Assembly: GCA_028023455.1 (NCBI GenBank)
Contig: JAQFVV010012404.1
Location: 14,247,000-14,310,999, forward strand
Direction: 5' to 3'
DNA from: Epiperipatus broadwayi
Lineage: Eukaryota > Onychophora > Udeonychophora > Euonychophora > Peripatidae
Length of the DNA stretch: 64,000 nucleotides
Made by a program: the position numbers and the translations under genes. A model generated the notes under the pieces. It was not told the DNA's origin, made no database searches, and worked only from the letters and a program-made list of their open reading frames with translations. Position 1 is the first letter of the stretch; each line of letters begins with the position of its first letter. This document shows, piece after piece, positions 1-11,350 of this stretch.

Positions 1-776
1 TATTGGTCAATTGCTGCTTTTTCTACCAGCTATCTTTATTGCAGTTTTTAAAAGTGTATCAGTTATTTTTCTGTAAATATCATTCAAATCTGAATCATGT
101 TCAAAATCCACCAATACTTGAAACCGATTTGTAAGTTCTAATTTAAATTCATTAGAATGTTTCTGAAGATTAGGAATATCAACTATAAATATTATTTTTT
201 TTAATAATTTTTGTCATGTGTATCTTACATCTTACTAATCAATGATCACTTCCTGTGTTAAATTTATTAAGTACATTACAATCTTGAAATATGTATTTTC
301 TGTTAGTCAAAATATCATCCATTTCTGCTGTACCTTCATTTGGATGCTTCTATGTCCATTTCCTTTTAACATTTTTCTCAAAAAAAGAATTCATAATATA
401 AAGTTTTTCTTTTTCTGAAAACTCCACAAGTCTATGTCCTCTCTCATTTCTATTACCATAACCAAAATTATCTACAGCATTTTCATCGTTTATTTGTTTA
501 CCAATTCTAGCATTAAAGTCTCCCATAACAATTTTAAAATGTTTACTCTGATCAAAAGCCTTTTGTACATCCATATAAAAATCTTCTACTACTTTATCAC
601 TATGAAAACTAGTTGGGTCATAAACCTGAATTATCTGCATTTGGTATCTGCTATTAAGTTGTATAACTAATCTTGCCACTCTGTCCAATACACCATCAAT
701 CTCCACAATGTTATTCTTCCATTTTTTGTTTATAATGGATCCTACCCCACTTGTATTTCCAATATTTGTGCAGAAA
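1..776 (-). mobile_element. RTE-type LINE fragment, endonuclease C-terminal half and linker
   Basis: The minus strand encodes the C-terminal half of an apurinic-type endonuclease of the kind found in RTE retrotransposons (often mis-annotated as craniofacial development protein 2-like). Readable blocks in order are GVGSIINKKWKNNIV, IIQVYDPTS, VMGDFNARIG (the GDFN active-site motif), FGYGNRNERG, FFEKNVKRKWTW and FNTGSDH (the SDH motif). The longest open piece spans 706 to 350. Frameshifts follow, and the linker toward the reverse transcriptase (ELTNRFQVLVDFEHDSD) is readable near 1-170. The element enters the window from the left, so its reverse transcriptase would lie outside. It encodes the nicking enzyme of target-primed reverse transcription, but this copy is broken by frameshifts and stops. 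The family assignment is from recalled motif similarity, not a search. Confidence 0.85.
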
Positions 777-980
777 GGAGTTTGCTATTAACTGAAAGGA
801 GACCCTTTGATTCCTCTTGGACGCCTTAAAGGAACCGAGCAGGACAAATTCCTAATGTCTACTCCATACATTCTTGTCGTCGCAGCTGTTATTACTATGT
901 GATTATTCATATAGTATACGAATATGGATGGGCTGCTCACCAACACGGATTAGCCAGCGTGGTGAGTTTATTGGCTTTTT
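776..980. other. GC- and CpG-richer segment next to the RTE copy
   Basis: This stretch has clearly more G+C and CpG (ggacgcc, gtcgtcgcag, cacggat, agcgtgg) than anything nearby. It abuts the first readable endonuclease codons of the minus-strand RTE copy, so it may be that element's upstream region or a separate insertion. I see no convincing reading frame and no tRNA-like boxes. Its identity is unresolved. Confidence 0.4.
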
Positions 981-1018
981 ACCTCCGAGTTTAAGAATAT
1001 TTTTTTCAATATATACAA

Positions 1019-1052
1019 TTATATATATATGTGTGTGTATATATATATATAT
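1019..1052. repeat. (TA)n/(TG)n microsatellite
   Basis: Alternating TA with a central TGTGTG run, directly visible. Many similar short TA tracts occur through the window and are not listed one by one. Confidence 0.9.
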
Positions 1053-1074
1053 TGTTTATTTAAACCAAAAATAA

Positions 1075-2260
1075 CTAACTAATTTAAACTGAAATGGGAT
1101 ATATTTTTTTCAGTACAAAATAATTGATTTATTTAAAATAAACATTGCAATTTGATTTTAATTAATGTTACTTATTTTTTTATACAATAAAAAGAAAGTA
1201 ATAATCACATGATTAGTGGCTCAAGTAATTATATGTAACAATTCCATGACCACACTAAGAGATTTTTAAAAGATACTTTTCTTAGCAGGAATCTTTATTT
1301 CATGAATTCACTCAGAGCAGTAATGCAGCAATTCCAAAATTATTACATTTCCAAGACGGGATTGCAAACAATGGCAATCACCATCAATAATAATCAAGTA
1401 TTATTGTTTAGAAATAAGAATGTGTCGCATAAAAAATTGAACTAAATTATCACTACTACAAAAAAAAAAAAAAATCAAATATTATGAATATAGAAATGTA
1501 GTGATATTTCAATATTGTATTTTACAATATAGTAAAAGATATTGAATAGAAATAACAAGTATATCATAATAAATAATGATAAAGAATTGGAGAATAATAT
1601 AATGCAAGTGTTAAACCATTAGAGAGTCATTCATCATGAAATGTTTTGAAAATGCAACAGATTTGATAAAACACTGATAAAATATGCTTTACTATATTAT
1701 AATATAAAAATTGTATTAGAAAGTTGATATTTAAGTATATAAAAATGTTGTCAATTCTTTAGTGAAGTCATGTAGCATTGATAATTAGTATAGTTGAGGC
1801 TAAAGATGATAAGGATAGTCAGCCTATGTTTTACAATTGCTTTATATTTAACACCACACATTAAGCAGGAATATTTTCTATGAGCGTTTTGTTGTGATTA
1901 AATACTGTTCAAAAATTAAAATAAAAAAACCACTGAACAAGAAAAGAAATGTTGAAGTTGGTAAAGATAAGGAGGTTTGAAAGATATAAAAATAAATAGA
2001 TTTATAATAATATAAGGTAATAGGAGTAAAAAAATGAATTATAAAGATTTTAAATAGTTTTATCATTCTAATATAAGTTAAAATAATATAATATATTGTT
2101 TAAAAGATAGTATTAATTTTATTTATTGTTTTCAAAAGATGCTATGATAATATAATAGTTTAATTATAGAAGTAAATATTTTATATAATACGTTTAAAGC
2201 AATTATTTTTGTTCAAAATATTATTTAAATGATAGTTAATTTAATATTAGTCTAGTAGAG
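1075..2260. other. AT-rich spacer without recognisable gene
   Basis: Only short chance reading frames with low-complexity, hydrophobic translations are present. A poly(A) run sits near 1460. I see no motif, repeat partner or RNA structure that I can support. Confidence 0.6.
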
Positions 2261-2261
2261 C

Positions 2262-2545
2262 ATTTCTTAAGCTGTGGGTCATGACCCCAAATGGGGTCGC
2301 AAAGTGAAAATTTTGAGATCACAAAAATTTAATTCAGATATATGAATTTAAAAAAATATCAGTCATAATCCCTTCATTATCTTTAATTTAATATATTACA
2401 TTTTCTGTGCAGCACAATTATAAAATCGTAATGGTGGTCAAGTTGAGCTATAAATTATATTTACATATTGAAAAATAACACTAAATGCATCATAATAGTG
2501 GGGTCACATTGCAATTTCAGCATATGTTATTTCAGAATCAAAATA
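2262..2545. mobile_element. hAT-like non-autonomous element remnant
   Basis: The left end reads agcatttcttaagctgtggg followed by tcatgacccc and ggggtcgca. This is the arrangement of many animal hAT terminal repeats, in which a GTGGGTC/GACCCC palindrome sits just inside the end. The block has no coding capacity and fades out near a GGTTGGTGCCTCTG stretch that could be a degenerate opposite end. Boundaries are approximate. Assignment rests only on the terminal motif, so a chance palindrome is possible. Confidence 0.45.
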
Positions 2546-2579
2546 TATGCTGCAGTGATGAGAATAAGGTTGGTGCCTC

Positions 2580-5500
2580 TGTAATTATATAATGCATTGC
2601 AGTATTATCAAAAGGCAGAAGAATGAATGGGATGTAAGAAATAAGCAAAGGGTAGTTGATTTAGATATAAGTGTAGATGTGGACAGGAAATGGATCTGTA
2701 AAATTAATGGTAACCAAGTTATTTATAAACATAATGGAGAAGAAAGAATCAAAAGAATTTATAAAAGAGTAATTAGGAAAGAAGAAATTATTAAAATCAG
2801 GTATTTGAATATGCAAGATGGTAAGAGACCAGAAAAGTGGCTGGAATTAAACAAAACAATTGAAAATGAAGCACTTAAGGTATTAGCAGTAGTGGAAACA
2901 CATCTAAGAGAAAAGAAGAACTTATTGTGTAAGACTTGGTATAACAGGGTATAAATAAAAAAGAAAAAGAGAAAAAGGTGTTGGTATAGGTGTTATATCA
3001 AAAAAATATTTAAATACTGCTAAATGTCAAGGGCATTTGTGGTTTGAAATAAGGTTGAGAAGACAAGAATGGATGGTGGCTATAGTATATATTTCCAATG
3101 GAGATAGTCAAACTATAATGGAGTGGAACAGTCACATATAAAAATGTCTAGTTAAGGATATACAGAATTTTAAAGAAAAGGGGAATAGAATAATGGTTAT
3201 AGGAGCTATGAATGGACATATTGAAGAAATTGATGATGTAGATAATAAGAATGAACAGCTTTTGAAGAAATTTTGTCAGAGAGTGAACTTGAGCATTGGA
3301 AATTTATCAAATATTTATGAAAGGATAATACACATGGTCTAGAAATAATATATTCCACACAATAGATTATGTATTGGTAGAGAAAGAGGGAATGTATAAA
3401 ATATGGAAAATTAAGATGTTTGATAATGAAGAGAGAATATATAATAGTGATCATAACTTCATTGTAATAGAAATAATTAGTAATGTGATGAAGAATAGAA
3501 ATAAAAGTATAAACAATAGTGAAAGATGTGGATGAAGAGCAAATGATAAAAATAAGTTGGAAGAGTATAAAATACAAGTTGAAAAAACCATGGAAAAGTT
3601 GATTGGGGGTGAGTATAAGGACTGGTGTGATAAATTGAAAAATTGGCAAATGGGATTTTAGATGAAAATATTCAAAAGAATAAAAGTAACAAAAAATGAA
3701 AGTTAGTAAAAGATAAAAGAGAGGGAAAAGGCATGCAAAGAATATAAGTACGCTGTTAAGAATAAAGAAAGTGAAAAAGATATTAATGCTAAATGGAAAA
3801 GTGCTTAAAAAAGAAGTTGACTAAAATAGATAATTATAGAGAGAGAATGAAATTGAATAATAAATTGTTGGAAGATATTAATAAAAGTGGAAGAGATGAT
3901 AGTAAAAAAATTTGGAACTACATTAAAAGGAGAAATGTAGAGAAGAGAGAGATAGTATTACTAGATGATGAGAGAATAGAATGTAGCTGTAGAGAAGAAT
4001 TAGAGAGAATCTTAAATAGGTATGTAATGGATATAGAAAAAATGTTAGATGTGAAGGTCAGAGTGATAGAAAACATGAAAGCATATCGTAATGGGAATAT
4101 TAGGTTTACAGAAAATGAAACTGAATGAGGCAGGGAAGAAATTGAAAAGTGGAAAGGCAAGAGGTTTAGATGGATGGACAGCAGAGATGGTAATGAATTT
4201 ATGGCATAAGGCAAAGGAAAGCTATATCATGTTTTAATAAGATGGCACAGATGAGAGTTTTTCCAGGTAATTGGACTAATAGTAAACCTATTATCATGTT
4301 TTAATAAGATGGCACAGAAGATAGTTTTTCTGAGTAGTTGGGGTAATACAAGAGTAAGGTTGTTATTTAAAGGAAAGGATAAAGATCATAGAAAGTTAAA
4401 CAATTATAGACCGATTGTGGTAACATCAGTTTTATATAAAATTTTATTACATATGGTGACTGGAAGAGTTGCAAAATGGATTGAAGAAAATAATGTGGTG
4501 GGGGAAATGGAAGGAGGTTTTAGATCAAATAGACAAATAGGAGATAGTTTATTTGTAGTTGCATGACTTAAATAATATGAGTAGGAATTTAGGTAGACAG
4601 TTATATAAGAGTTTTACATATAGAGAGAAGGCATATGATAGAGTAAATAGAAATACATTATGGGTTAATTTAGCAAATTTGGGAATGGATGAAGCTTTAG
4701 CAGATATTATTAAGAAATTATATGAAAATAATTACTATACATATCAATTAGCATATATAGAATCAGTTAAAGTTAAAAATGGGGTGGGACTAAGGCAAGA
4801 ATGCCCTATATCACCTATTTGGTTTTTGTTGTATTTGAGTAAAATGGAAAAAGCAATAGAAAGATTAGAAAGAGGAATAGAAATACCATTAATAGGTGGC
4901 AAGGGAGTATATATTTTGTAGGGTCTTTTTTTGCAGATGATGTCTTTTTGTGAGCAGAAGGAAGAGAAGATATGGAAGTTATACTGAGGACATGCACAAA
5001 GATGGTTAACGAAATGGCAATTAAATTTAGTGAAGAAAAATCAAATATAATGATGGTTAATACTGGGGAAAGAGAAAACAAAGAATTTTTGTTGTGGGAT
5101 ATAAAGTTAAGTGTGGTGAATAGATATAATTATTTGGGAATCATCTTAAGTAATCAGAAAAATTGCTTGGATAAATGGGAGAAAAAATTGATAAATGAAG
5201 CAAAGAAAGGGATTGATAAAGAAATTAACAATGTTTTCATACAATAAATATAATGTAGCTAGAATTGTATGGAAGGGGGTTGCATAGCAGGGTTAACATA
5301 TGACAATGATGTGTTATGTGTTAGTAAAGGGGTATTATATTACTTAAAAAAAGTACAAAGGAAAGTAGGAAGACATGCATTAGATTCAGATGTGTGGACA
5401 ACAAAGGAGGCAATTCAAGGAGAAATGGGAAGGTCAAGTTTTTATATGAGAGATGCAAAAAGTAAAATGAAAATGTTCAGTAGATTGCAGTTTATGGATA

Positions 5501-6245
5501 ATAAAAGAATAGACAAAATAGTATTTAATTGGGTTACAAGTAAAGGGCAGGCAACAAGATGGGTGAAAAAGGTAATGTGGTATGCAGAAGATTTGGATAA
5601 AGAATTTATGTCAGTATACTTTACAAAAGGTGGAATAATTGTGTTAGGAGAATTGTTGAGTGTCATAGTGGTAAGGAATGGGCTAAAAGAATAGTTGCAT
5701 TGATAAGGAATAGGGAGTTGAAAAAATGAAGAACTAGTATGGAGAGTAAAAAGAGTTTAAGTGTATATAGAAGTAAATGGAACATTGGGTGCAAGTTAAT
5801 TTATGATAATAGCAAGGAAAGTAGTTTATTATTTAAGGCTCAAATGGGATCTTTAGCAACAAGGGAATATACATGTAAATTGAAAAATCTGCAAGTTGTG
5901 TAAGGAAGGCATAGAAAATATTAGGTATCTGTTAATTCAATGTAAATGCTTGAAAGCAGAACAGATACAAATAATGAAGTTATGGAAGAATAAATATAAA
6001 CAACATGATTATACAGAAAGTGGTTTATTGGCTTTTACGCTGGATTTGGGAAAAGATAAGGGGTATTTAAATAAGAAGGCCATGAAGTTGACAAAGATTA
6101 TGCTGTGTAAATGGGATGGAGCAAATTGTGGGAAAAGTTAGAGTGGGGAATGGAAAGGGAAGGTAAAGTGGCTAACAGGTTTCTCATGGCATGGTGGCTG
6201 AGAGATTCCTGATTTCACATAAGGAAAAGTCGCAGTGCATCACAT
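2580..6245 (+). mobile_element. Non-LTR retrotransposon (LINE), nearly full length but decayed
   Basis: The plus strand carries an APE endonuclease followed by a reverse transcriptase, split over many frames. Endonuclease blocks include VVETHL (near 2890), IGAMNGHIE (3200, degenerate GDFNGHI), NTWSRNNIFHTIDYVL (about 3332-3380) and NSDHNFIVIE (about 3445). The reverse transcriptase shows NYRPIVVTSVLYKIL (near 4402), YREKAYDRVNRNTLW (near 4620), LRQECPISPIWFLLYL (near 4790) and FFADDVFL (near 4930, the catalytic ADD). A C-terminal Cys-rich knuckle, CKLCKEGIENIRYLLIQCKC, is near 5893-5953. The 3' end is a CATCACATCACAT tail at about 6235. Frameshifts and stops make it inactive. I place it in the Jockey/CR1/L2 group only loosely. 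A truncated sister copy lies at 52.4-53.0 kb, and related tails lie at 12.85 and 14.0 kb. Confidence 0.88.
4226..4350 (+). repeat. 67-bp tandem duplication inside the LINE reverse transcriptase
   Basis: The segment starting atcatgttttaataagatgg at 4226 recurs at 4293, giving a 67-bp offset. 67 is not a multiple of three, so the duplication itself breaks the reverse transcriptase frame just upstream of the NYRPI block. Confidence 0.8.
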
Positions 6246-6675
6246 CACATCCTTTCTGGTCAAGTTATTTGTTTTGGTTTCATTTCAACAAGTATCCACA
6301 TTGCAAGAACAATACAATATTGTATTTTATTGTTGTACTTGGCTAAGGTTAGTATTTATTTGACTAAATATTATAAAAGATGTTATTTTTTTATATATAT
6401 AAATGCTTGTATACCTTTTTCCTCACCTTTTTATTCAAAATTTATCATCCTATTAGTTAATATAAAAATTTATTTCAAACTTATTGCCATTTATTTATTA
6501 ACAAATAAAAGCATATGCCGATTTTTTTAAAATTAACAGGTAATTTATAATTAAAATAAAAAATATTAAAAAATAAAACATATGGGGATATTAAAAAATA
6601 GAACACACTTGAGTAAATATGCTTTGTATAAGTAAACAATGCTGCCACTTGGTGTCTCTGCTAACTAATAAGTAC

Positions 6676-7985
6676 TGTTATTTTATTTATATTTTAGGAC
6701 AAAATTAAAAGAGCATTTTGAATCCAAGCATCCTTCATTTGTCAATAAACCAAAAGAATATTTCAAACGACTGTTAAAAACTTCAAATAAAGAAAAACAA
6801 TATTTTGAGAAATTTATAACTATTAATGAAAAATATTTCCACTCATCACATGAAGTTTCATATCTGATTGCTAAAAATAAAAATCCATAAACCATTGCAG
6901 AAAATCTTATATTACTTGCTGCTATTAAAATGGTAGAAATAATTCATGGAAATAAATATGATGAGGAAATTCAGAAAATTCATTTGACAAATGACACTGT
7001 CACTAATAAAGTTTTTGAAATTAGCAATGACCAAATTGAGCAACTTATTACTAGACTTAAAGAAAGCCCAGTATTTACAATTCAGTTGGACAAAACAACT
7101 AATATTTCAAAAATAGCTCAATTATTAGTGTATGTCAGATACATTTATGAAGAAAAAATTGAAGAAGAATTGTTATTTTGTCATTCTTTGGAAGAACATA
7201 CAAGAGGGGAAGACATATCTAATAAAATAGACAATTTTTTTAAAACTGAAGCTTCAGGATATGCACAGATGGTTCAAAAGCAATGCCTGGTGAAAATATT
7301 ATTTATAAATTATTTGTTAAAGCTTCTGTTAATAATCATGTAACTTTTACACACTGCCTGATCCATCAAGAGACCCTTGCAGCATAAAAATTAGCAATGG
7401 AATTGAACGATGTGCTTCAGGATGCTGTCAAAATTATAAACTTTATTAAAAGCTATGCCATTAACAGCTGTTTATTTTCAAATATTTGTAAAGACATGAA
7501 ATCTGAATACAAAAATTTATTATTACATGCAGAAGTAGGATGGATGTCAAAAGGGCAACATTTAAGAAGATTATTTTTATTAAAATAAGAAATTATTGTA
7601 AATTTAACCAAACAAAAATCTGATCTTGCTGCTCTTTTTCAATATGACTTATGGCTATCAGAGCTTTGCTATTTGTCTGATATTTTTGAAAAGCTAAATG
7701 ATCTTAACTTGTCTCTTCAAGGAAAAAATAGCAATATTTTTACTTTGAATGATAAAATTAAAAGTTTTATTAAAAGATCAACATTTGGAAGAATAAGGTG
7801 GAAAATAATTCATTGAAAATGTTTTTGACTATTGACAATTTTATAATTGAAAAAAAAAAATAATTGTAAAACTTTAATTGCAAAATTTATTATAGATCCT
7901 GTAAACGCACTAGAAATACAGTTTTGCAAATATTTTATATCAAATTTAGACTTCAAAAAGTTGGACAAAGTTATTTTTTAAGTAA
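6676..7985 (+). pseudogene. hAT transposase pseudogene (ZBED/SCAND3-type)
   Basis: Translation starts with the end of a BED zinc finger, LKEHFESKHP (near 6705). It continues through SSHEVSYLIAKNKNP, a stop, and a long open piece (6930-7343) containing MVEIIHGNKYDEEI, LTNDTVTNKVFEIS and ESPVFTIQLDKTTNISKIAQ, the region that holds the first catalytic Asp of hAT enzymes. A third piece (7397-7588) has ELNDVLQDAVKIINFIKS and NLLLHAEVGWMSKGQ. These blocks match the animal hAT family behind ZBED5/SCAND3-like proteins. Frame changes near 7290 and 7590 and the loss of most of the dimerisation domain show it is dead. A T-rich stretch ending in AG just before 6695 could be an old splice acceptor. Terminal inverted repeats were not found. 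Confidence 0.85.
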
Positions 7986-7989
7986 ATAA

Positions 7990-8985
7990 AATCTAGGTCA
8001 GCTTCCCTCATAGTGACTAGACATCAGATTATTACTGTCATATAATATGGAAGGTAAGATTTTATATACTATTAATTGCAGACACTTTTCACAAAACAGA
8101 GTTGCTTGTTGTACTATTGATTAACTATCATTAAATTAGTTTTATTCTGTCTGAATGACTAATCTCCTTATGAATGATTCTTTACTATCAAGCACTTAGG
8201 TAGGGGACCCAAGAGGATGAAATATCAATCATATATGACTGAAACTGGATAACAAGACTATTACAATATGTATATACTTGCATAATTTAATAAATTAGTT
8301 GGCTTCACGCTTAATTTAATCATGATTTTTTCTTTTTGCTTTCTCTCATTTAATTTCCTTTGTAAATATTGAATGTTGAGTTATGCAACTTTACTATAGG
8401 ATGGGTAGGAACATTAAGTACATTTAAATAAGTTATAGTAGGAAAGCATGCTCAATACACAGAATTATATATTTTTTTATTGTCAAAAGATTTTGAATTT
8501 CACTTGTTAATAAAAGCTGTTATTTTGAGTTAAGAAAAAAATTCAATTGGTCTCTAGTTCATCAAAAACCATTCATATACCATCCATCAACTTATCTGCT
8601 TACATATGTATATACTCACACACTTTCAATATGTATATGATGATTCAATAGTGGGGTTAATTGAATAGAATCCATTAGAAACATATAAAAGGTTAGATAA
8701 TTGTCATCCTAAGTAAGATTCATTCCTGAAGAGAATCAAAAGCAAGTTTCTCCCTGGATTTGAATTCCAAGGTGTAATGGGACCTGAAAAAGGAGTGAGA
8801 TCTGAATGAACCAACCTAAATTGTGTCTGGATATAATTTTAAATCAAAGCTAGCACATTGAGACAGACACAATCATTGGTTAGGTACTTCATCGAGTCAT
8901 TCTCTGCATCCTACCCAAATATTCTAGGATAGTCATATGCACTCCCTTTCTTCTGGTAGTGTGAAATCTGATCCATTACAATATA
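7990..8985. other. Spacer without recognisable gene
   Basis: No reading frame, RNA structure or repeat partner that I can support. Confidence 0.55.
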
Positions 8986-9911
8986 TATACACACACATTG
9001 TGTACAGACATATATTGAAATAAATAATGTATTTTTTATTTCAATATCAGCCATGGAATCTTCCACATGGTTGATAGTTGGTTCAGAGTTATAAGAATTG
9101 CTAATTATAACTGTTCAAATGTAAAAAAAAGGTATTAAATGTAATAATAATATTAAATTCTATGTCATATTGTAAAATTATATTAAATAATGTAAAGATT
9201 TGTTTTTAAAAATGTGCAAAATTAAGATAAAGTTGTAAATTATATAAATTATGTTTAACACATTCTTTTATCAAAGAATGTATGGCAAAACAATTCAGTT
9301 AAGAAATGGATTATAAATAATTAAATCTAAAAAAAATATTAAGCCTGTTAAATAGATATTTGAAAACAAGAGAAAAATTCAGGCAATTTAATAATTACAG
9401 TGTTTTGCAAATTGAATCAGTTAAATAATGAAATTATTTTTGAAATTCTTGTAATTAAAATAAAATGAGGTCATAAAGGTGTTAACAATAAAATATTAAA
9501 GAGTACCATTTTATCATAGAAAAAAATAAGATTATCAAAGCTTGTGAAATCAAGTCACAGTGATTGTTATTATGATAACTAAGTAGAAAAGTGGAACAAC
9601 TGCTTACTCCTGAAATTCACCCTTAATCCATGGAACTTGACCCTGCTATTTTTTTTTTTTCAAATGAATTTCTGATTAAAATGAAGGAGCAATGCCTAAA
9701 CTTCAAATTTCAAAGATAGGAGATTGTTAAAGGGTATTATGACAACTTATAAGTAGAATCAACTAATATTTGCCATCATAGAGGAGAGAATCAAAATCTG
9801 TATAGAACTTTTGCTTTGTAAGTAAAAAAAAACTGTAGCTGGGTAAACTGTTATCCTAACATATTAATCATTTAAGTTTTATTTCATTATATATTTAAAT
9901 TGATAAACTTT

Positions 9912-10098
9912 TCTTAGGAGAATTATAATTAAATTCTAAGCATTAAGAATGCTATATAAGAAAAGCTTCACTGAAGTTGTGTCTTAAAACTTGAGCTATA
10001 CACTTTCAATACTAAAAGCGCTTAGCTCAAATTCTGGGATATGTCTACACTGAAGCTTTTCTTATTTGGCATTCCTAGCATTTAAAATTTAATTATAT
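9912..10098. mobile_element. Short MITE-like insertion with about 55-bp inverted ends
   Basis: The left arm reads attaaattctaagcattaag followed by aatgctatataagaaaagct and tcactgaagt. The right arm (10050-10098), read in reverse complement, begins attaaattttaaatgctagg and continues aatgccaaataagaaaagct and tcagtgtaga, so the arms pair over roughly 55 bp around a 70-bp centre. Repeat A copy 2 runs straight through this point near 29950 (a tatatttaattcta block continuous with its flank), so the segment behaves as an insertion. No transposase is encoded. The superfamily is unknown because the exact ends and target duplication are blurred by AT-rich flanks. Confidence 0.65.
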
Positions 10099-10783
10099 AT
10101 TTAATTCTAACAAACTATATTTTATATTATTGATTGATAAAGCAGGAAGTGATAATGTAAAATAGAAAAGAAGTTAATTGCATTTAAAGCACTGAAATTT
10201 AAGAGAAAAAACGATTTGTAAAAAAAAAAATTTTTAAAAAAATTCGTTTCATCTAGCATTTTCTATATTTATATTGTCATTTGTTAACACTTTTTTTAAA
10301 AAAAAATTGAAAAAAGTTTTCTTTAATGTGAAATTATCAGATAAATAATCAAAGGTGTATATAATATTCACTTTAAAACAAACTTGCACACTTATAAAAT
10401 AGTTAAAATGTCCAAGTGAAAAAATGAAAGAAAAATGAGTGCAATGTAATTAGTGGTATTTTAAATTAAAGATTTATTTTGAAATTAGATCGAATCAATT
10501 TGCATGTAAGTTAGTCCTCCTTTATTATGTACATGCAATTAGATCAATGTTAAATGATTTATTATACACACTAAATATATATATGGTGGATTTATTCCTA
10601 GTCTTATTCTTTAAATTTGGGATCAGATCCAAAGAACTAGCTCACTAATTAAAGAGTATTATTAGTAAATTTGGGTTGGATTAAAAAAAAACACCTCATA
10701 TAATAAATTTGTGTTATTGTTAAATAGGAATTCGAACATAAACTGGTCATTCCCTAGAATTTTCATTGCAAGAAAGAGGTATT

Positions 10784-10890
10784 GTCAAGCGTTGGTGGCC
10801 AAGTGGTTAGCACAATTGCCTTACAAGCAGTTGTCCTGGGTTTGTGGGTTTGCTTTCCAGCCAATGCTTTGACACATGAAGAAAAAATTG
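10784..10890 (+). mobile_element. tRNA-derived SINE, copy 1
   Basis: A tRNA-like head contains an A-box-like tggccaagtggttagc and a B-box-like region, ggtttgctttcc. The outer arms AGCGTTG and CAATGCT pair over seven bases like an acceptor stem, and the pairing extends outward (TGTCAAGCGTTG against CAATGCTTTGACA). A short tail, acatgaagaaaaa, follows. The flanks carry a possible GGTATT duplication on both sides. Repeat A copy 2 seems to lack this segment near 30620. The same family occurs at 31991-32099. It is not a working tRNA because the anticodon arm pairs poorly. It would be transcribed by RNA polymerase III and moved by a LINE. Confidence 0.75.
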
Positions 10891-11350
10891 GGGTATTAGT
10901 TATAATTGTTCCATATTAGATATATGTGTGTGACAATGTTATGAAGCTTTTGATACAAATAAATGTGTTATATTTGTAGGATTGTCCATGCATATGATTA
11001 TTTTGGGGTGTATTAAAGATTAGGGATTTATTCTGCAGTAAATGTGCTTTATCATTAAAAAAAAGTTATATTATAAGATTTAATTGAAAGATTAATATTT
11101 AAAATGTAATTCAGATAAACCTTAGACTCTATAGTGCATATAAAGTAAAAAAAAGAGAGAGCGAGAGGAAAAGAGATTGAAGAAATGGTTTTATTGAAAA
11201 CAAAAAAGAAAAATTATATTTGTTTGATGATTATAATATTTTGTAATGAACTATTGCTTTTTTATTGGTTTAAATAGTATGTTAACATCTTTATATGTAA
11301 TATCAAATCTGCATATACATTCCATGTCTATTTCATTGTAAGTACATTAT

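Larger units (their letters stand above)
8990..11350 (+). repeat. Dispersed repeat A, copy 1
   Basis: This block aligns in the same orientation, with many substitutions and indels, to 28910-31175. Shared landmarks include ttgaaataaataatg followed by a cttccacatgg block (9018 / 28926), gaaaacaagnnaaaattc (about 9365 / 29355), taagttttatttcat (9873 / 29932), a ccattccctagaatt block (about 10749 / 30588) and a later stretch near 11215 / 31035. It has no coding capacity. It may be an unclassified transposon or an old segmental duplication. Copy 1 holds two insertions that copy 2 appears to lack. Confidence 0.75.

Noticed and set aside
3206-3649. 147-codon minus-strand frame
   Set aside because: Antisense to the LINE endonuclease, whose plus-strand motifs (TIDYVL, SDH) are the real signal.
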